This document shows positions 1 through 5,459 of a stretch of 6,692 nt of DNA, piece by piece. How positions within the stretch are numbered: the stretch's first letter is position 1; each line of letters starts with the position of its first letter. The translations under genes were made by a program, and so were the position numbers. This DNA comes from a bacterium. GTDB taxonomy: Bacteria; UBP14; UBA6098; B30-G16. The notes beneath the pieces are model-generated. The model saw nothing but the letters and a program-made list of their open reading frames with translations. It ran no database searches and was not told the origin of the DNA. Where the stretch lies: NCBI GenBank assembly GCA_030620455.1, contig JAUXEQ010000085.1, positions 1-6,692 on the forward strand. Direction: 5' to 3'.

Positions 1-71
1 GAACCTTTCCGTTTTGCATCTTGCTTCTTTTTGGTAAGGTCGTCGCCTTTATGAGTTTTTTTCTTTGTCAT
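1..71 (-). CDS. N-terminal fragment of a Lys-rich protein of unknown function
   Basis: Read on the minus strand, an ATG at 71-69 opens a frame that stays open to the left edge: 23 full codons plus two bases. The visible peptide begins MTKKKTHKGDD and is dominated by Lys with a few Asp, Thr and Gln; there is no hydrophobic stretch, so no signal peptide is seen in this part. What makes it a credible gene is the ribosome binding site AAAGGAAGGAG (about 74-84), one of the strongest in the window, a few bases before the ATG. It lies downstream of the repressor gene on the same strand, separated by 168 bp that hold a TATAAT box, so it may have its own promoter. A basic N-terminal tail is common in RNA- or DNA-binding proteins but is too little to name a function. 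Confidence 0.6.
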   Translation of the reverse strand, partial: MTKKKTHKGDDLTKKKQDAKRKG

Positions 72-116
72 TGCTCCTTCCTTTAATTGTTTGTTTAGGA
101 TTTGATTATTTCATTG

Positions 117-136
117 AACCGTGATTTTTCGCGGTT
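117..136. repeat. Short inverted repeat / stem-loop
   Basis: AACCGTG (117-123) and CGCGGTT (130-136) face each other across a 6-base loop (ATTTTT). On the plus strand all 7 positions pair, one as a U-G wobble, and TTTTCTC-like sequence follows. On the minus strand the same position is a C-A mismatch and no U-tract follows. No plus-strand gene is visible that it could terminate. If the TATAAT at 146-151 is used, the stem would sit at the very 5' end of the transcript of the left-edge gene. Its role is undecided. Confidence 0.35.
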
Positions 137-145
137 TTCTCATTC

Positions 146-151
146 ATTATA
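146..151 (-). promoter_or_regulatory. Candidate -10 box for the left-edge gene
   Basis: The minus strand reads TATAAT here, a perfect sigma-70 -10 hexamer about 75 bases upstream of the start codon at 71. No convincing -35 lies 16-18 bases upstream (the bases there read GAATGG; TTGGAA is at a spacing of 20). In such AT-rich sequence a lone TATAAT can arise by chance, so this is a weak call. Confidence 0.3.
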
Positions 152-239
152 TCTCTGATTTACCCATCCCATTCCAAATAATTTTCTCTAAACAAGGACT
201 TAATAATTAAACATCATTCACGACATATTTTATTCTCCG

Positions 240-911
240 TTATTTCGGTGTTCTATAAAGACTTATAACCTTTCCAATGATTCTTACATCATCTCTAAAG
301 TGAACAATTGGCGGATATCGATTGTTATCGCTATACAGAATTATTTGTCGACCACCATCCTGAAATCGAATTCTTTTCAGGAAAGACAGGGATTCCTCGA
401 GAATAGCTAACACAATATCGTTATTCGCTACACTTGCTGGATCTTTATAAATAACGACAATATCTCCCGGAATTATTGTAGGGGACATACTGTCGCCGAT
501 AACCTTTGTTGCCCAAACCAAATCTCTGGGAAGACCGCTGACATTTGGGACAGGGATATATTCTGTGATTTCATCCTCAGCCCACTCTCCTTTTCCTGCA
601 GATGCCCACCCCAATACTGGAACCATAGTAATTGCCGTTTTAAATAACCCCGATACGTCCGAAATTTTGGCATTAGATTCATTTCTTAATTTCGACGGTG
701 TCGGGACATTTGTGAAACTGAGCAAATAATCGGTGCTTGTAACCAATGCATTTGCCAGTTTCGCCAGTTGCCTCGAGCCGGGCTGAGCTCTCCCGGTTAT
801 GTAGTTATGTATTGCGGCTTTGCTGATTCCCGTGAGATCAGCAAGCTCCTGTTGTGTTGAAATTCCCATTTCAATCATTCTGTCCTTCAATCTTCCAGCA
901 AATTTATTCAT
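240..911 (-). CDS. LexA/CI-like repressor: HTH plus S24 self-cleaving domain
   Basis: A 223-residue transcriptional repressor of the phage-CI/LexA class. Residues about 5-65 form a HTH_3 (XRE/Cro-CI) DNA-binding domain; the recognition helix lies near residues 29-39. Residues 66-95 are a linker. Residues about 97-220 are an S24 peptidase domain: a cleavage site Ala105-Gly106 in WASAGKG, the nucleophile Ser141 in GDSMSP, and the general base Lys179 in SFLKRIRF. The spacings (36 from the bond to Ser, 38 from Ser to Lys) are close to those of E. coli LexA (Ala84-Gly85, Ser119, Lys156), so the protease looks intact. By family knowledge, RecA filaments trigger self-cleavage and derepression after DNA damage. 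The ATG at 911 is preceded by AAAAGGT with good spacing. A near-consensus promoter and a cluster of palindromic half-sites upstream suggest autoregulation. No phage genes are visible nearby, so it may be a LexA substitute, a stress regulator or a prophage relic. Confidence 0.93.
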   Translation of the reverse strand: MNKFAGRLKDRMIEMGISTQQELADLTGISKAAIHNYITGRAQPGSRQLAKLANALVTSTDYLLSFTNVPTPSKLRNESNAKISDVSGLFKTAITMVPVLGWASAGKGEWAEDEITEYIPVPNVSGLPRDLVWATKVIGDSMSPTIIPGDIVVIYKDPASVANNDIVLAILEESLSFLKRIRFQDGGRQIILYSDNNRYPPIVHFRDDVRIIGKVISLYRTPK

Positions 912-914
912 AAT

Positions 915-958
915 ACCTTTTAAGGTTTAACCTTGATATCTTATTAAGGTTTAACGTC
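915..958. promoter_or_regulatory. Operator cluster (AAGGTT/AACCTT half-sites), probable repressor binding sites
   Basis: Three overlapping or neighbouring dyads share one half-site. AAGGTT-T-AACCTT (922-934) is a perfect 13-bp dyad. ACCTT-TT-AAGGT (915-926) is perfect over five bases per arm. At 946-958 the perfect half AAGGTT is followed by the degenerate half AACGTC. The 12-mer TTAAGGTTTAAC occurs twice, at 920-931 and 944-955, exactly 24 bp apart, about 2.3 helical turns. The cluster starts three bases before the repressor's start codon and covers its ribosome binding site (AAAAGGT on the minus strand). Direct repeats of a dyad next to a HTH-S24 repressor gene are the usual form of an autoregulatory operator. 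An alternative is an mRNA hairpin: AACCUU and AAGGUU in the transcript can pair across an 11-base loop. Confidence 0.6.
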
Positions 959-975
959 GTTTTTCGGACTTTCTT

Positions 976-1004
976 AATATAAATTTGGGTTTTGAGGATG
1001 TCAA
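976..1004 (-). promoter_or_regulatory. Sigma-70-type promoter of the repressor gene
   Basis: On the minus strand TTGACA (999-1004, perfect -35) is followed after exactly 17 bases by TATATT (976-981, five of six matches to the -10). Transcription would start near 969, giving a 5' UTR of about 58 bases that contains all the operator half-sites. The repressor would then act downstream of the start site, as a roadblock or at translation, rather than by covering the -35/-10. No other start in this spacer matches the consensus as well. Confidence 0.65.
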
Positions 1005-1021
1005 GAAAAAAATACATAATT

Positions 1022-1070
1022 GTGAATTATTTTATAATTATAAACTTCACTATATATTATTATCGATAAT
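1022..1070. repeat. Two perfect AT-rich palindromes in the repressor-bactofilin spacer
   Basis: TTTATAATTATAAA (1031-1044) is a perfect 14-bp palindrome, flanked by GTGAA (1022-1026) and TTCAC (1046-1050) as slightly off-centre outer arms. ATTATCGATAAT (1059-1070) is a perfect 12-bp palindrome. The surrounding 1005-1085 is almost entirely A and T. Such sequence throws up chance palindromes, but the G/C-containing outer arms and the close clustering make a protein-binding or curved-DNA site possible. No open frame with a ribosome binding site is seen in 1005-1251. Confidence 0.3.
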
Positions 1071-1111
1071 TATTATATTTATTATCCTTAAACGAAACGC
1101 CTTACAAGATT

Positions 1112-1135
1112 TGCATGCAGTTCATTAATGTGAAC
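1112..1135. promoter_or_regulatory. Adjacent palindromes upstream of the bactofilin gene
   Basis: TGCATGCA (1112-1119) is a perfect 8-bp palindrome, directly followed by GTTCA-N6-TGAAC (1120-1135), whose 6-base centre TTAATG overlaps a further palindrome CATTAATG. They lie about 117-140 bp before the bactofilin start, where an operator could sit. No good promoter could be assigned to the bactofilin gene: TATTCT at 1168-1173 is a possible -10, but the nearest -35-like hexamers are 14 (TTGATC) or 19 (TTGAGT) bases away. Confidence 0.25.
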
Positions 1136-1251
1136 ACAACCATTGAGTTGATCGTTTAAACTTAGCCTATTCTACCTAATCAAAAAAACCACTTTGCTGA
1201 AGAACTTTTTTCTTTAAATTTCAAATTCTAACTAAGAACCAAGAGAAAGGA

Positions 1252-1617
1252 ATGAGAATTTTGGGAGGCAAAAAGAATTCACAGGGTGACGATGTATTGG
1301 ATACAATATTGGGTGAGGGCTCGAACTTTAAAGGTGAATTATTTGTTCAGGGTAGTGTTCGTGTCGATGGCAAGCTTGACGGTAATCTTAGCACAACCGG
1401 GCATCTTACAGTAGGCAAAAAAGGCGTCTTAAACTCTCCAACTATTACTTGCAAAACTTCTCATATTGCTGGCACAGTTAACGGAGATTTGGTTTCTCAA
1501 GGACGTACTTTTCTTGCATCGAGTGCTAAGATCGAGGGTAAAATCACTACGGATATACTAGTTATCGAGGAAGGCGCATATTTCAATGGCAGCTCCGATA
1601 TGGGGCATCAGAAATAA
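1252..1617 (+). CDS. Bactofilin (polymer-forming cytoskeletal protein)
   Basis: A 121-residue bactofilin (DUF583 family), a small protein that polymerises without nucleotide into filaments on the inner face of the membrane and scaffolds cell-wall enzymes or shape determinants. After a short polar N-terminus (1-18) comes the family signature GEGSNFKGEL (21-30), then repeating strand-turn units rich in Gly and Val (V36-DGKLDG-N45, LTVGKKGVL, IAGTVNGDL, AKIEGKIT, LVIEEGAYFNG) that build the right-handed beta-helix, ending in a short tail after Met117. Length and the closing EEGAxFNG motif are typical. The N-terminus MRILGGKK is short, hydrophobic then basic, compatible with membrane contact. The ATG has the Shine-Dalgarno-like GAGAAAGGA butted directly against it, an unusually short spacing, but no better start exists. 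It stands alone: no M23 peptidase or other usual partner is beside it, and about 200 bp separate it from the ATPase genes. Confidence 0.95.
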   Translation: MRILGGKKNSQGDDVLDTILGEGSNFKGELFVQGSVRVDGKLDGNLSTTGHLTVGKKGVLNSPTITCKTSHIAGTVNGDLVSQGRTFLASSAKIEGKITTDILVIEEGAYFNGSSDMGHQK

Positions 1618-1820
1618 TGCCAACTCCTTATGTACAAACGAACACGAATTGCTCTGGAAAATACACTGGATTTAATGTTTCGTTTTCTATTATAGATAAT
1701 TTATTGATTGTCTTATATGAAATTTCTCTCGATAATCGACACAAACTGAATTGTTGTTGGGATTATGTGTTTATTAAAAAAGTCTAAATATGTGAATAAT
1801 CTATCAAAGTAGGATTGTTA
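1618..1820. other. Intergenic spacer before the ATPase operon
   Basis: This AT-rich spacer should carry the end of the bactofilin transcript and the promoter of the ATPase genes. No GC-rich hairpin with a U-tract was found. TATTAT at 1688-1693 and GATAAT at 1695-1700 and 1731-1736 resemble -10 boxes, but none has a credible -35 at 16-18 bp, so no promoter is called. No small gene with a ribosome binding site was seen. Confidence 0.4.
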
Positions 1821-2123
1821 ATGGAGAAGACATTAGGGAAAATAAAATCTGCAGAATCGGAAGCTGCAAAAATTGTCGAAAAGGCAGAATTAGACGGCAA
1901 AAAACTTGTTGTCGAGGTTAAACAAGAAATTGATGATAAGTACAAAGAATTAGAAGAACAGCTCAAGGAATCGCTTGTTAAAGCTGTTGAAAAGGGAAAA
2001 TCGGAGTCTGAAAATGAGATAAAAAAGATTGACTCAGAAGCTGAGAAAAAAATTAATAAACTGTGGAGCAAATTTAATTCTATGACCGATGAATTAGTTT
2101 CAAAAATTATTTCGGAGTTATGA
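1821..2123 (+). CDS. ahaH: V/A-type ATPase peripheral stalk subunit H (G)
   Basis: A 100-residue, highly charged helical protein (alternating Glu/Lys with Ala, Val, Ile and Leu at heptad positions), with no membrane segment. It matches the short coiled-coil H/G subunit of archaeal and bacterial V/A-ATPases, which pairs with subunit E to form the peripheral stalk that holds the catalytic head against rotation. The opening LGKIKSAESEAAKIVEKAE is typical of this family. The frame could begin at a TTG at 1815, but the ATG at 1821 is chosen because AGGA (1811-1814) lies 6 bases before it and would overlap poorly with the TTG. Its stop is separated by one base from the ATG of subunit I, so the two are translationally linked. 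Identity rests on coiled-coil character plus context; low-complexity coils are easy to misname, but the position before I is the normal one. Confidence 0.85.
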   Translation: MEKTLGKIKSAESEAAKIVEKAELDGKKLVVEVKQEIDDKYKELEEQLKESLVKAVEKGKSESENEIKKIDSEAEKKINKLWSKFNSMTDELVSKIISEL

Positions 2124-2124
2124 T

Positions 2125-4068
2125 ATGGCTGTGGTTCCAATGCAAAAAATCGGCATTGTGGGTTATTCCGAAGATTGGCAATTGATACTCTCTGCGCTTC
2201 AACAGGAGGGTGCAGTACATATCGAGCCTATTAATCCACCGCAACAGGAAATTGCGGAACTCGAGGACAGACTTCGTCGCATCGATAATGCAGTTAAATT
2301 TATAATAGAAATATCTGAGCATAAAGCCAAAAAAACAACTCTGTCACCTCATCAGGTCCATGGGATACTGGAAAATATCGATCTCGATACTATCCTTGAC
2401 ATAACAGAACAACTGCGGAAAAAACGTGAGAATCTCTCGAGTACTATTAGCCATTCGCAAAGCAGAATACATACTCTAACTCCATGGGTGAATTGGATTT
2501 ATCCGTTGGAATTAATTAAGGACACACAATTTGTTAAAATCAAGGCTGGATTAATTCCCATTGCTAAATCACCGATTTTCGAGGAACAGGTTAAAGATGA
2601 GGAGCTTTTTCACTTACGAGTTATTAGAAGAAGCCATGATGGTCTTAATATTATAGTTTATTATCACAAATCTGTTTCGCAGCATATCGAGCAGATACTT
2701 TCAAATAGCGAATTTATCCTATGGGACCCGAAGAAATATACAGATTCACCATCTAAGGAAATTAGAAAGTTCAATGCGGAAATAGAAAGAGCGAAAAGAG
2801 AACTCGCTAATATTAAAACCGAGGTTAGCAAATTTACCTCAAAAATAGTTCCGTTATGGGCTGCTGGCGATCAGTTGGAACAAACGATCGAGCAACACAA
2901 AGCTCTTTCGACAGCCTTATCCACTGCAAGCACCTTTACAATGCAAGGCTGGGTTCCTATGAAAAATTCAGAAAAACTCAAACGAAAGATCGAAGCTGCG
3001 TTCGATACGGTTGAACTAATATCTATACCTGTTTTGCCTGAAGATGAACCTCCAGTTGCTTTGAAAAATCCGTTTTTTATCGAATCATTTGAGGTTATAA
3101 CCGATCTTTACGGCAGACCGGGAAAGGGAATGGTTGATCCTACTCCTTTTATAGCTCCGTTTTTTGCTATATTTTTTGCTTTGTGTCTTACCGATGCTGG
3201 TTATGGCTTAATCTTAACGTTAATTGCATCTATTGGTTTGTATAAATTCAAGCAACCCGGAACTCAGAAATTTCTTAGGTTGATTCTGTATATGGGACTG
3301 ATGACAATTCTCGCTGGAATTATTACGGGAAGTTATTTAGGCATTGCTCTTCCAGAGGCATCGGAAGCTACAGGATTAGCTTCGATAGCTCTTAAGCTAA
3401 AGCTTTTCGATCCGCTTAAGGATATAATGACATTCTTTGCTATATCTCTTGCATTCGGGTCGATACAGCTTTCGGTAGGTTTTCTTTTGACGATGTATGT
3501 TCATCTTAGAGAGGACAAAAAATTGCTCAAAAAAATCCATGATGTTTGGGTTAATATAGCATGGATAGCTACAACTATTGGTATCGGACTGTTCCTGATG
3601 AATTTTGTGATACCCGAAAAACTCCCAACATTTGGTGAAATAGGAACTAACATGTTGTTGGTTGGAGCAATAGGAATAGTAACTGGGCACGGTATTTTGG
3701 GTCCTTTGGCTGGATTTTCTATAGGACAATCTATTGGAGCAGCGCTTGCTTTCGAGGGATTATACGGAATTATTGGCGTATTCTCGGATATTCTTTCCTA
3801 TGTGAGAATTACAGCGCTCGGGTTATCTACGTCCATTGTAGCTGGTGTTATAACTGAAATGACGACTAAAATGAACGGTTTTCTGCTTATCGTTGGAATA
3901 TTTATTCTCAGTGGTGGGCATGTTTTCTGTGCAGTGTTTTCATCGTTAGGTTCGTTCGTTCATCCTGCACGATTGCAGTTTGTTGAGTTTTTTAGCAAGT
4001 TCTATGAATCTGAAGGAAAATTTTTCGAGCCTTTCCGGCGAAAATATAAGAGACTTAATGTGTTATAG
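2125..4068 (+). CDS. ntpI: V/A-type ATPase subunit I (stator membrane subunit a)
   Basis: A 647-residue subunit I/a, the normal length for bacterial and archaeal forms. It carries the ion half-channels next to the K ring and anchors the peripheral stalks. Residues 1 to about 335 are the cytoplasmic arm: the family start MAVVPMQKIGIVG, two alpha/beta lobes and coiled-coil stretches (about 45-115 and 210-260). From about 342 follow several membrane helices, beginning with FIAPFFAIFFALCLTDAGYG. The essential arginine is Arg561 in SYVRITALG, equivalent to yeast Vph1 Arg735, and a second conserved arginine, Arg616 in HPARLQFVEF, corresponds to yeast Arg799. The C-terminus after the last helix is short and basic. 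GGAG (2114-2117) lies 7 bases before the ATG. No frameshift or internal stop is present. It is followed by 87 bp before the K gene. Confidence 0.97.
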   Translation: MAVVPMQKIGIVGYSEDWQLILSALQQEGAVHIEPINPPQQEIAELEDRLRRIDNAVKFIIEISEHKAKKTTLSPHQVHGILENIDLDTILDITEQLRKKRENLSSTISHSQSRIHTLTPWVNWIYPLELIKDTQFVKIKAGLIPIAKSPIFEEQVKDEELFHLRVIRRSHDGLNIIVYYHKSVSQHIEQILSNSEFILWDPKKYTDSPSKEIRKFNAEIERAKRELANIKTEVSKFTSKIVPLWAAGDQLEQTIEQHKALSTALSTASTFTMQGWVPMKNSEKLKRKIEAAFDTVELISIPVLPEDEPPVALKNPFFIESFEVITDLYGRPGKGMVDPTPFIAPFFAIFFALCLTDAGYGLILTLIASIGLYKFKQPGTQKFLRLILYMGLMTILAGIITGSYLGIALPEASEATGLASIALKLKLFDPLKDIMTFFAISLAFGSIQLSVGFLLTMYVHLREDKKLLKKIHDVWVNIAWIATTIGIGLFLMNFVIPEKLPTFGEIGTNMLLVGAIGIVTGHGILGPLAGFSIGQSIGAALAFEGLYGIIGVFSDILSYVRITALGLSTSIVAGVITEMTTKMNGFLLIVGIFILSGGHVFCAVFSSLGSFVHPARLQFVEFFSKFYESEGKFFEPFRRKYKRLNVL

Positions 4069-4155
4069 AATTATATTGTAATTACTATTCATTGAAATAT
4101 TTAATCTATTCGTGAAATAAAAAGTTTTAAATAAAAGGCTTAAGGGGGACATTAT

Positions 4156-4713
4156 ATGCGGATAACAAGACTGATTATTGTTTTAGCGATATTATTAATC
4201 GCAGCAGGACTATGGGCACAACTAGGTACTGCCAAGGAGACTGAGAGCAAAAGCTGGTTCTCCTGGGGTCCTATTTCTTTAACGCTATTCGGCGCTGGGA
4301 TCGCTGCTGTTCTTGCCGGTATTGGATCCTCTATTGGTATCGGTATTTCTGGGGGGATGTCGATGGGTGCAATGCAGGAAAGACCCGAGCTTTTCGGGAG
4401 ATTCCTTCCTCTGGCTGCTATGGCTGGAACGCAAGGAATATATGGCATTGTTATAGCTGTTGTTATTATGGGTAAAATTACTCCCGGAATGTCACTCGAG
4501 TCCGGATGGCAGCTGTTTTTCTCCGGACTTCCAATAGGATTTGCAGGATTGGTATCTGGGATATGGCAGGGAAAGGTCTGCGCAGGTGGAATAGGTCTCG
4601 TAACCAAGGACCCATCGCAGTTCGGGAAGGCTCTTGTTATGAGTGTTCTCGTTGAGTTCTATGCTCTTTTAGGGCTTTTAGCAAGTATTCTTATGACTGC
4701 GAGAATTGGTTAA
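4156..4713 (+). CDS. ntpK: V/A-type ATPase subunit K (c-ring proteolipid), Na+-type
   Basis: A 185-residue double-hairpin proteolipid that forms the rotating membrane ring. Residues 1-24 are an extra hydrophobic segment after MRITR, possibly a cleaved signal peptide or a fifth helix. Four helices then follow (about 40-70, 83-106, 118-149, 158-182) as two repeated hairpins. The first hairpin lacks a carboxylate and has AGTQGIYG (Thr92, Gln93); the second has WQGKV (Gln138) and VEFYALLG (Glu167). These four residues match the Na+ ligands Thr64, Gln65, Gln110 and Glu139 of Enterococcus hirae NtpK with the same spacings (45 and 29 residues), the whole chain being shifted by 28. This supports Na+ rather than H+ coupling; that is inference from known structures. 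The ribosome binding site AAGGGGGA (4142-4149), the most G-rich in the window, fits the need for many copies of K per complex. Confidence 0.96.
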   Translation: MRITRLIIVLAILLIAAGLWAQLGTAKETESKSWFSWGPISLTLFGAGIAAVLAGIGSSIGIGISGGMSMGAMQERPELFGRFLPLAAMAGTQGIYGIVIAVVIMGKITPGMSLESGWQLFFSGLPIGFAGLVSGIWQGKVCAGGIGLVTKDPSQFGKALVMSVLVEFYALLGLLASILMTARIG

Positions 4714-4772
4714 ACAATAGAAATATATTAGATCTTCTTTGTTTACAATATCTATATATGAATTGGAGAAAA

Positions 4773-5360
4773 ATGAGTATCGAGGGAATTATAACCCGTA
4801 TTAAACAGGATGCTGAGGCTTCCGCAGAGCACATTATAAAAAGCTATAGAGATCGAGCGGAGAAAATACGTCAGGATTTTGATGACTTTCGCAAGAAAGA
4901 GTTGAAAAAGAACTCCGAAGCAGTTGGAATTGAGCGAGATAAGTCTGAGGAGCGAACTATTAATCACGCTCGGTCTGTTGCGAATCAAAGAATTCTACGA
5001 GCTAAACAGGAGATGTTATCACAATTGTATGTCAAAGTTCGCTATTATATCGAGAATTTATCCGATGTTAAATATGCGGATTTATTTGCCAATTTGTTAG
5101 CAGAAATAGGTTTAGAAAGCGGAAATATTCTGCTTTCTCTCGATTCAGGTGTTCTCGGGGAAAAATTTCTGAAAAAGGCTGAGGATTTGGTAAGCAAAGA
5201 AAAAGGGAAAAAACCGAAATATAAACTGAAAAAAGTCGATGGAGATTTTCGAGGAATTTATCTTGAAAGTGGAAAAGTTCGCTATGATTTAACTCTCGAT
5301 TCAGTTCTTATGGATTTACGAGACAAAACGAAACCTATTGTGATTAAAATGCTTTTTTAA
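4773..5360 (+). CDS. ntpE: V/A-type ATPase peripheral stalk subunit E
   Basis: A 195-residue subunit E, the second component of the peripheral stalk, pairing with H/G and contacting the top of the catalytic head. The first half (about 1-90) is a charged helix starting MSIEGIITRIKQDAEASAEH, the usual opening of the family; the second half is a small alpha/beta domain with LSLDSGVLGEKF, GDFRGIYLESGKVRYDLT and the closing pattern R-x(3)-K-x-I-V-I-K-x-L-F seen at the ends of E subunits. The frame can be extended to an ATG at 4758, but GGAG (4765-4768) lies four bases before the ATG at 4773 and nothing resembling a ribosome binding site precedes 4758, so 4773 is preferred. It is the last ATPase gene here: subunits C, F, A, B and D, which commonly follow E, are absent, and the next gene is on the opposite strand. 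Confidence 0.93.
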   Translation: MSIEGIITRIKQDAEASAEHIIKSYRDRAEKIRQDFDDFRKKELKKNSEAVGIERDKSEERTINHARSVANQRILRAKQEMLSQLYVKVRYYIENLSDVKYADLFANLLAEIGLESGNILLSLDSGVLGEKFLKKAEDLVSKEKGKKPKYKLKKVDGDFRGIYLESGKVRYDLTLDSVLMDLRDKTKPIVIKMLF

Positions 5361-5459
5361 GAGTATTTTTATACAAATTAAGCTTCAATACAATGATCTT
5401 ATATCAGCATATTTGATAGCATCGAATGCACTGAATAAATTGAATAATCATCGATTAAT
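5361..5459. other. Spacer between two convergent genes
   Basis: 99 bp separate the stops of the E subunit and the repeat protein. A bidirectional terminator would be expected. Only weak candidates are seen: TAATC-ATC-GATTA next to the minus-strand stop, and an imperfect pairing of GCAT with ATGC inside 5406-5432. Neither has a GC-rich stem with a U-tract. Confidence 0.3.

Noticed and set aside
473..682. A 69-codon frame on the same strand as the repressor
   Set aside because: It lies fully inside the repressor gene in another frame, across the conserved cleavage and Ser motifs.
1618..1820. Promoter for the ATPase operon
   Set aside because: Several -10-like boxes exist, but none has a recognisable -35 at 16-18 bp, and the base composition makes chance matches likely.
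1784..2140. A 118-codon Ser/Phe-rich minus-strand frame
   Set aside because: It is the complement of the coiled-coil H subunit: Lys/Glu codons read backwards give Phe/Ser. There is no ribosome binding site or family match, and it also overlaps the start of subunit I.
3397..3729. A 110-codon minus-strand frame inside subunit I
   Set aside because: It is antisense to a conserved membrane domain, with no recognisable domain and no start signal.
4152..4607. A 151-codon Pro/Ile-rich minus-strand frame
   Set aside because: It is antisense to the clearly recognised K subunit, and its Pro/Ile/Ala content is what Gly/Ile/Ala codons give when read backwards.
5361..5459. Rho-independent terminator between the convergent genes
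   Set aside because: Only AT-rich stems of 4-5 bp with mismatches and no following U-tract were found.
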